This document shows, piece by piece, positions 57,265-64,000 of a stretch of 64,000 nt of DNA (its first letter is position 1; every line of letters begins with the position of its first letter). The notes beneath the pieces were generated by a model. It ran no database searches. It was not told where the DNA came from and saw only the letters and a list, made by a program, of their open reading frames with translations. A program made the position numbers and the translations under genes. The DNA comes from Culex pipiens pallens (taxonomy: Eukaryota; Arthropoda; Insecta; Diptera; Culicidae): contig NC_068939.1 of NCBI RefSeq assembly GCF_016801865.2, forward strand, positions 46,338,999-46,402,998, written 5' to 3'.

Positions 57265-58577
57265 CCTCAAGTATCAATATTGATCACCACATACACACAC
57301 TCACACCCTGCTCACTACTGCTGCTATTTGGTTGCGATTTTTTTTCGTTTCTATTTTTTTCCTCTTTTCCTCCAGCAATCACTTTCAATAAATTATTTAT
57401 CTCCGACTTTTTTTTTCCTTTTTTCGATGCACACACACACTGTCACTGAAATGCTAAGATTTGGTGGTGATTGGGGTTGTGTGCAAAGGGTGAGCGGGAA
57501 AACAAATTTTCCGCTCGTTTTTCACTACCTTTTCGGGATATGTGGGTAGTGATGGTGGTTCTTGTCGTGCTGGTGTGGGGTGTGTGTGGGATTGGGGACA
57601 AACCCAAACTAAACGGCCACTCACACTGATATGTTGTTTCTAGTTGGTTGAGGATTCACTGAACAGAACTAAAATGTCACTACTATCCATGCACTCTGAA
57701 AGTAAAGAGAATGAGAAATCTGATGTTAGGATATTGCTGTATCAAAGAAAATGGTAACAATTTCAATAATAAAATTTGAGTATGAATGAACAACACAGTA
57801 ACAGTAAAAAAATGCAATGTTGAAAACACCTAAGGCAGTTGCAAATATTTTTCAAAGTTTCTGTCGCCCTTCCCCCTTCAAAATTGGTCTAAAAAATCAG
57901 GGGGAAAAAATATTGTTCCAAAAAACTTCTAAATTTACATGAAAATATAAGTGAAAACAATCTAAAATGCATTTTTCTGCATTGATAATCATATTTAGCA
58001 CGTTTGGGCTTTTTTTAAATGTTTTGAATTTTTATGAAATTCCAATGTACCGCAAAAAATATGTTTCGCAAAAATATAATTTTCATCAATACTAAGATAT
58101 TTTAGAAATTAATGATTGCAAAACAACTTGACAGGTGTATAATACATTTTAAAACATTTTTTTCATTAAAATGTTGAAACCATGGCTCATAATTTCAATT
58201 TTTATACTATTTTTATTTCCCTACCCCCTCGATTTCGGTCAGAGTCGAGGGGCATAAACTTCAAAAAATATTTGCAACGGCCTTATCCTTGAAAAAAGTT
58301 GTCTTAATTAATGCTCGTAAATGTTAATTCAATAGAAATTGATGAAAATATCATCAGTTCAGCAGGAAGGTTTTTGGTAAGGTATGATGTTAAGGATATG
58401 CTTTAAACAAGCGTTGCTTTCTTCAGTTTAGATTCTTCGTCAAATGTAAAACAACACTTTTTCTGAACCGATTTCTTTTTTCATGAAAGATTTTCTGTCA
58501 AAAAAGGGTAATCTTACCTCAGAAGTTGGTAATTTTTTATAATTTTCTATTGAATTTCACTATTTTACACATTTTTC
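57265..58577. other. Spacer, CT/GT-rich then AT-rich
   Basis: 57280-57620 has ACACACTCACACC and GTGGGGTGTGTGTG runs; the rest is AT-rich. No gene or full element is recognised. Confidence 0.45.
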
Positions 58578-59852
58578 CAGAGTTCCCAAATGAACCGGTT
58601 AGGCTAGGTTCACCAATAAAATTGGTTCGGCTTAAGCCTCCTTTTGTGGTTCAATCCTGGTTCAGTGAACCATGAACCATGGCTTAAGCCAGGCTAACCC
58701 GGCTAACGAAAACTATGACTATGCATAAGTGTTACGGTGCAACAATGCTACCGTGTAACAAATATAATGATGAGACATTGTTACACCGTAACAGTGTTAC
58801 ACCGTAACATTGTTACACCGTAACATTGTTACACCGTAACATTGTTACACCACAACATTCGTTGCAACACTGTTACGGTGTAACAGTGTTACGGTGTAAC
58901 AGTGTTACGGTGTAACAGTGTCACGGTGTAACAGTGTCACGGTGTAACAGTGTCACGGTGTAACAGTGTTACGGTGTAACAGTGTCACGGTGTAACAGTG
59001 TTACGGTGTAACAGTGTTACGGTGTAACAATGTTACGGTGTAACAATGTTACGGTGTAACAATGTTACGGTGTAACAATGTTACGGTGTAACAATGTTAC
59101 GGTGTAACAATGTTACGGTGTAACACTGTTACGGTGTAACACTGTTACGGTGTAACAGTGTTACGGTGTAACACTGTTACGGTGTTACGGTGTAACAGTG
59201 TTACGGTGTAACAGTGTTACGGTGTAACACTGTTACGGTGTTACGGTGTAACAGTGTTACGGTGTAACAGTGTTACGGTGTAACACTGTTACGGTGTAAC
59301 ACTGTTACGGTGTAACACTGTTACGGTGTAACACTGTTACGGTGTAACACTGTTACGGTGTAACACTGTTACGGTGTAACACTGTTACGGTGTAACACTG
59401 TTACGGTGTAACACTGTTACGGTGTAACACTGTTACGGTGTAACACTGTTACGGTGTAACACTGTTACGGTGTAACACTGTTACGGTGTAACACTGTTAC
59501 GGTGTAACACTGTTACGGTGTAACACTGTTACGGTGTAACACTGTTACGGTGTAACACTGTTACGGTGTAACACTGTTACGGTGTAACAGTGTTACGCAG
59601 TAGTAGATTTAGGGTTGAACAGTATCATGGTGTAACAGAGCTCGCCGTTTAGCCTAACATTCTTTGATCAGGTTCAAGCCTGGTTCAAGCCAATGGTTCA
59701 TTTTGGCTAGCCTCGCCTGGTTTGAACCAAATGAACCATGGCTCACGGCGCTCGTTGAGCCTGAGCCGACGATGCTTGCCGACGTGTGGAGTGAACCTGA
59801 ACCAGAAAAATGAACCTAGCCTAGCCGATGGCTTAGGCTAGTGGGAACACTG
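58578..59852. mobile_element. hAT-type non-autonomous element carrying a minisatellite
   Basis: Ends CAGAGTTCCCA and (read inward from the right) CAGTGTTCCCA are a textbook hAT terminal repeat, and CATTTTTC is duplicated (58570-58577, 59853-59860). Sub-terminal blocks are rich in GAACCATGGCTTAAGCC-like inverted motifs (GGTTAGGCTAGGTTCA on the left; TGAACCTAGCCTAGCC on the right). The centre is the 16-bp array 58728-59598. No transposase. Confidence 0.8.
58728..59598. repeat. Inverted 16-bp minisatellite of quasi-palindromic units
   Basis: The right 730 bases repeat GTTACGGTGTAACACT or GTTACGGTGTAACAGT. The left 90 bases hold the opposite orientation, GTTACACCGTAACATT. The switch is at about 58855-58872 (CACAACATTCGTTGCAACAC). 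Sub-variants are clustered: CAGT near 58875-59010, CAAT near 59025-59115, CACT from 59125 on. Confidence 0.93.
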
Positions 59853-59862
59853 CATTTTTCTA

Positions 59863-60322
59863 TACAGAAAAAAATGTGAATTTACTCAACACGGAAAAGA
59901 TGAATCACATGTAAACTAAGTTGATGTAAACTTGAGATTCGAGGTAAACGGTTGAATCAAACGTAAAATCATGTTATTACGTATAATTTATTGCAATTTT
60001 ACATCAAATTGCATTTAAATAAACAAATTCTAATGACGTGCAACAGTGTTACATCATACATGATGTAACATTCGGAAATATTTTTATGTGTGTACACACA
60101 AAAAAAAATCCGAAGTTACATCATTTATGATGTAACACTTTTGCATGTAATTAAACATTTAAATTTAAATGCAATTTGATGTAAATTTGCAACAAATTAT
60201 ACGTAAAAATTGATTTTACGTTTGATTCAACCATTTACGTCGAATCTCAAGATTACATGAACTGAGTTTACATGTGATTCATTTTTTCTGTGTCGAGTAA
60301 ATTCACATATTTTCTCTGTGTA
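59863..60322. mobile_element. Palindromic MITE (TGTGAATTTACTC ends)
   Basis: TATACAGAAAAAAATGTGAA to GAGTAAATTCACATATTTTC: two 225-base halves mirror each other around GTGTGTACACAC near 60096. Shared text includes ATCACATGTAAAC, GATTTTACGTTTGATTCAAC, GCAATTTGATGTAA and TACATCATxxATGATGTAAC. Confidence 0.7.
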
Positions 60323-61648
60323 CACGAGGCTGTCCCAAAAAAATGAAAAGTTGTCAAATCTTCGGTGCTCACCCCTTGAATGATAAATTGGGATGTCAGG
60401 AACAATGTTTTCATACAACAAAAAATTCCCAAAAATGGTTTACAACTCGCGCGCGGAGCTTGAATGAAAAAAGTGCATTTTCCGAGTATTTTTCAGAAAT
60501 GCGCGTAACAATCATACTAAAGTCATTCAAATTTGGTCGCCTTGGGCTTCAAGTGATAGTTTAATGTCCCCTGAGATATTTGCATTTTAGTGAACAAAAA
60601 GTGACGAATTTTCAAAATTCTTGGTATATAAGCGTTTTTAACATAAATCATTGGCTACTATGATTACAAACGAGAAAGCATATATTTTGGATATATTTAT
60701 TTTGTTCGCTCAAAAACGATGTTTGTAAATAAAATTTCATGAAAAAACATGAGATTTTCTCAGAATGTGACGTAAACGACATATTTAAAAGTACTGCTAT
60801 GTGCTCTTCCGATATGAACAAATAAAGCTCTAATGGGTAACTTTTTTTGAAAAAATAAGTTTTTTATAAATGAATTTGTTTCATTCGAATGTACATACAT
60901 AAAAAAATCACGTTCACAGCTTGGAGATATGAACTTTAATAAAATTAATTTTGATTTATGATTATGTGTCGTTTACGTCACATTGTGAGAAAATCTCATG
61001 TTTTTTCATGAAATTTTACTAACAAATATCGCTTTTGAGCGAACAAAATAAATATATTCAATATATATGCCATCTCGTTTGTAATCATAGTAGCCAATGT
61101 TTTATGCTAAAAACGCTCATATACCAAGAATTTCGAAAATTCGTCACTTTTTGTTCACTAAATAGCAAATATCTCGGCTTTGCGTAGACATAAATTGAAT
61201 GTTAAAAAAAAGCAAAATGATCTCCGTAAAATTTCCTATAAGCTGAATGCATTAGTTTTGGCTGCAAAATTTTGTGGCAGGTTTTGGGGAGTGATTTTTG
61301 AAATTTTTTGTCAAAAAAATACAAATTTTTCTCCTTAAAACGCCCTGCCATGCCCGAACACAAGCTTTTATGGACTATGTCTATACAGGAATTTGTTCAG
61401 GGGACATTAAACTTTCACTTGAAGCCCAAGGCGACCAAATTTGAATGACTTTACAATGATTGTTACGCGCATTTCTGAAAAATACTCGGAAAATGCACTT
61501 TTTTCATTCAAGCTCCGCGCGCGAGTTGTAAATCATTTTTGGGATTTTTTTGTTGTATGAAAACATTGTTCCTGACATCCCAATTTATCATTCTAGGGGT
61601 GAGCACCGAAGATTTGACAACTTTTCATTTTTTTGGGACGGCCTAGTG
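60323..61648. mobile_element. Foldback MITE (CACKAGGCYGTCCC ends), TA target
   Basis: Left end CACGAGGCTGTCCCAAAAAA; right end TTTTTTTGGGACGGCCTAGTG; TA on both sides (60321-60322, 61649-61650). Arms match over several hundred bases (CAAATCTTCGGTGCTCACC, CGCGCGCGGAGCTTGAATGA, TTGGTCGCCTTGGGCTTCAA, TTTTTTCATGAAAT near the loop). The right arm holds about 225 bases (61165-61395) that the left lacks. Confidence 0.8.
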
Positions 61649-61893
61649 TACACACAAAAAAAAATTTCCGAATGTTACATCATTTATGATGTAACACTTT
61701 TACACGTCATTAAATATTTAAATTTAAATGCAATTTTATGTAAATTTGCAACAAATTATACGTAAAAACATGATTTTAAGTGTTAAACAACCAAGAACGA
61801 CAAATCACAAGAAAACATCAACTGAGTTGGCATGTGATTATTTTTTTTCCAAGTCGAGTAAATTCACATTTTTTTTTTCTGTGCACATTCTGA
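61649..61893 (+). repeat. Half copy of the TGTGAATTTACTC MITE
   Basis: It parallels 60096-60318 in the same orientation: CACACAAAAAAAAATTTCCG, TACATCATTTATGATGTAAC, AAATTATACGTAAAAA, GTCGAGTAAATTCACA. Confidence 0.7.
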
Positions 61894-62029
61894 TGTTATA
61901 AACATTCGGAAATATTTTTCCGTGTGTAGTATAAACAGTCAATTTAAAGAGAATGCATGCAGAATATGTTAGTATTGATTTAATTTTTTAGAAAATATTG
62001 TTTTCAAAAAGATCGGAGCAACTAAGGGT

Positions 62030-62475
62030 CGTATCAACAAAGTCCATAAAAGCAAAATATAGAGAACTTTCTCAACTCTTCAAAAAGATTTTTTTTCAAA
62101 TGAAGGCAAAATGGGCACTAATTTCTCGTTCTGGAAATTTCTAAAAAGTTGACATTTGATGTGAAATAAACATAACCAATTTTTTACCGTGTATCTTTTC
62201 TTTTTTTCATTGTAGTGCTTACCTACAACTTTGCCAAAGACACCAATTCGATGGAAAAAATCATTCAAAAGCCTGTAGCTTTATTGAATTTTCATATATC
62301 ATTTTTGTATGGACAGCTGCCAAATTTGCATGGAAAATTAAATGGACAAACTAATTAAGCACAATGGCTTCTTTGGGCATACCGAAGGCACCAAACAAGT
62401 TTCAGCCGAATTTAAAAATACAAAAAAAATAAATCTGAAAAAGACCAAAATCGTAAAGAACTCCTCTTAGAAGGG
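62030..62475 (-). repeat. Fragment of the AGAGCAGTTCTCTACG foldback family
   Basis: CTACAACTTTGCCAAAGACA, CATTTTTGTATGGACAGCTG, AATGGCTTCTTTGGGCATAC and CGAAGGCACCAAACAAGTTT in order, ending near CGTAAAGAACTCCTC. Confidence 0.65.
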
Positions 62476-64000
62476 TACTTCCAGCATATGATGATTCATT
62501 TTGATGCAAAAATTCGTTAAATTGAAAATTATTGATAGATTCACCTTTACGATCATCTGTAAACTTTTTAGATTATTTTTGTACTGATTTGATAAAATTT
62601 TAGAAAAAATAAAGTCAACGCTATCTCAAATTATCAAATTACATGCTTCAAAAACGAATTTTTTCATGTTGTTGTTTCGATTATGACTACAAAAACCAAA
62701 GGTGATACGTTTTGTAATAAAAAAGTTCACTAGGTTTATAATAAGAAATGCATAAATTAGAAACAAAGAGTTTTTTTTTAATAAGGATTACCAAGCGCAA
62801 CATAATTTGCGATTAAAATTAAATGTTTAGGCTTTAAAATATACTAAACAAAAAGCTTCTCCTCCTCCTTTACCGTTAACCCAGAATCCATCTAATTAAT
62901 TAACATCGTTTTCCACTCTATGCACTCTTATTTCAAAATGTGCGATTACAGGAATCCCCCTTATCTTCCAACAATCCTGGTCAGCAAAACCACGCTCCGT
63001 TACTAGGCGAAATTCTCTGCCAACACGTTTTCTGTTTTATGCAAATAAATTTTCATCTAACGAGACGACGACGACGACGAGGACTCCACCAGCAGCGAAA
63101 CTCGAGCGAGAGACAGTTTCATTAAAACTTTATGAAAATTACCTCCAGAAAATACCAGCTGGCTGGCTTCGTAGAAAACAACAGAACATCGATTTTCCCA
63201 AGCCAAAAGGTTATTGCATAATTTGATGTCGGCAGAAATAACACCACGGGGGACGATAATAATTACCCGCGAGAAAATTGTTATTATCAATGTGGTGGTA
63301 CCGACACAGTAATGCTGACCATGATGGCGGTTAATCGTTAATCGAGGAGGACATTTTGCCGGTTAACGGTTATGTTATGGGTGCAGTGAAATTTTAGAAA
63401 TTAGCGGGGAAAAGTTTGTCCGATTCTGATAATTTCCTTTGCCACAGAATGAGGTCAAATATTGTTTTTCTAACTTCAATGTGAAATTATTTAGTTTTGG
63501 AAACTCTATCCCAAACAATGTCGTTCAAAACCAGAAGAAAATGCCACGTGTGAATTTCCCAACTATTCTTAGCACACAAACAAGAGAACACGTGCCAGCG
63601 TGGTGCACTCCTTTATGCAATCTAATAAATTCAAGAGATTGAACGACCCCAACCACCAACAACAATGGTGCTGGGTTTACGCTGCAATTAGTTCCTTCTG
63701 CAATATCATATGCTTTCCCAAGAGTCAGGGATGGGAAACTTCTTTTGATATTTTTTGTAAGGCTTAACAATCTTTTGGTGCATTTCTTTTTGTCGGTCTC
63801 AACTTAGAAAATTAATTTAGTAGGAACAAGATTTTTACCATCTCTAGAAAAATTACAAAATAACAAGATGCTCACACATGCACTGAGCAAAATAAACCAA
63901 TTTATTTGCGCTCACATTTTGCTCCCCTTTTCCGCTTAGAGTAAGCAGAAGACTCTTCCATGAGCTTTCTTGAGCATTTGCGGTTGCGGGGAAAAGGATT
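62476..64000. other. Unique sequence to the window end, no gene recognised
   Basis: A moderately GC-rich block at 62870-63310 has GACGACGACGACGACGAGG; open frames on both strands lack supporting signals. No repeat family of the window recurs here. It may be intronic. Confidence 0.45.

Noticed and set aside
58728..59598. Regular spacing of short repeats as a CRISPR array
   Set aside because: There are no unique spacers; the units are contiguous 16-bp tandem copies in a eukaryotic hAT element.

Overview
The window looks like non-coding-rich nuclear DNA of a culicine mosquito, most likely Culex. The evidence is one recognisable metazoan gene exon, very long AT-rich introns, and a dense load of foldback elements with TA, TTAA, 4-bp or 8-bp target duplications, tRNA-headed SINE pieces and simple satellites. 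Species is an inference; no search was possible. A 100-N assembly gap lies at 21788-21887. No prokaryotic operon, CRISPR array, rRNA or intact virus-like gene was seen.

Layout. 1-2.4 kb: a GC-rich composite satellite. 3.8-6.3 kb: three transposons nested inside one another. 7.8-10.1 kb: small TIR elements. 10.4-10.95 kb: a TATA/initiator promoter and an ATG-free leader exon, probably of the gene whose first coding exon lies at 18388-18644 (N-terminal part of cysteine dioxygenase, + strand). The 7.3-kb gap between them is full of small elements. The remaining catalytic exons are not in the window. 18.66-21.8 kb: a GC-rich element carrying a 123-bp tandem array. 22.3-27.9 kb: nested retroinsertions with clear target duplications, a near-perfect hairpin element, and a foldback family that recurs across the window. 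29.8-31.9 kb: two abutting 7-bp satellites. 34-41 kb: a foldback, then a 4.7-kb giant foldback flanked by TTAA whose arms are arrays of a 152-bp repeat. 41.5-46.2 kb: a possible leader exon plus a GC-rich, frame-broken gene-like segment. 43.25-44.24 kb: another long hairpin. 49.7-52.9 kb: an 8-bp satellite split by a tRNA-headed insertion. 53.0-55.2 kb: a 2.16-kb retroinsertion with a 39-bp target duplication. 57.2 kb: a possible first exon of a minus-strand gene. 58.6-59.85 kb: a hAT-type element that has grown an inverted minisatellite inside it. 59.9-62.5 kb: further hairpin elements.

Functionally there is little to join up: one enzyme gene (cysteine to cysteine sulfinate), two tentative first exons or gene remnants, and a landscape shaped by self-complementary non-autonomous elements inserting into one another. 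The most unusual items are the giant TTAA-flanked foldback (36344-41022), the tailed retroelement family present twice with 22-bp and 39-bp target duplications (26448-27881 and 53024-55180), and the hAT-bounded inverted minisatellite (58578-59852). Almost all long open reading frames in the window are stop-free satellites or hairpin arms, not genes.
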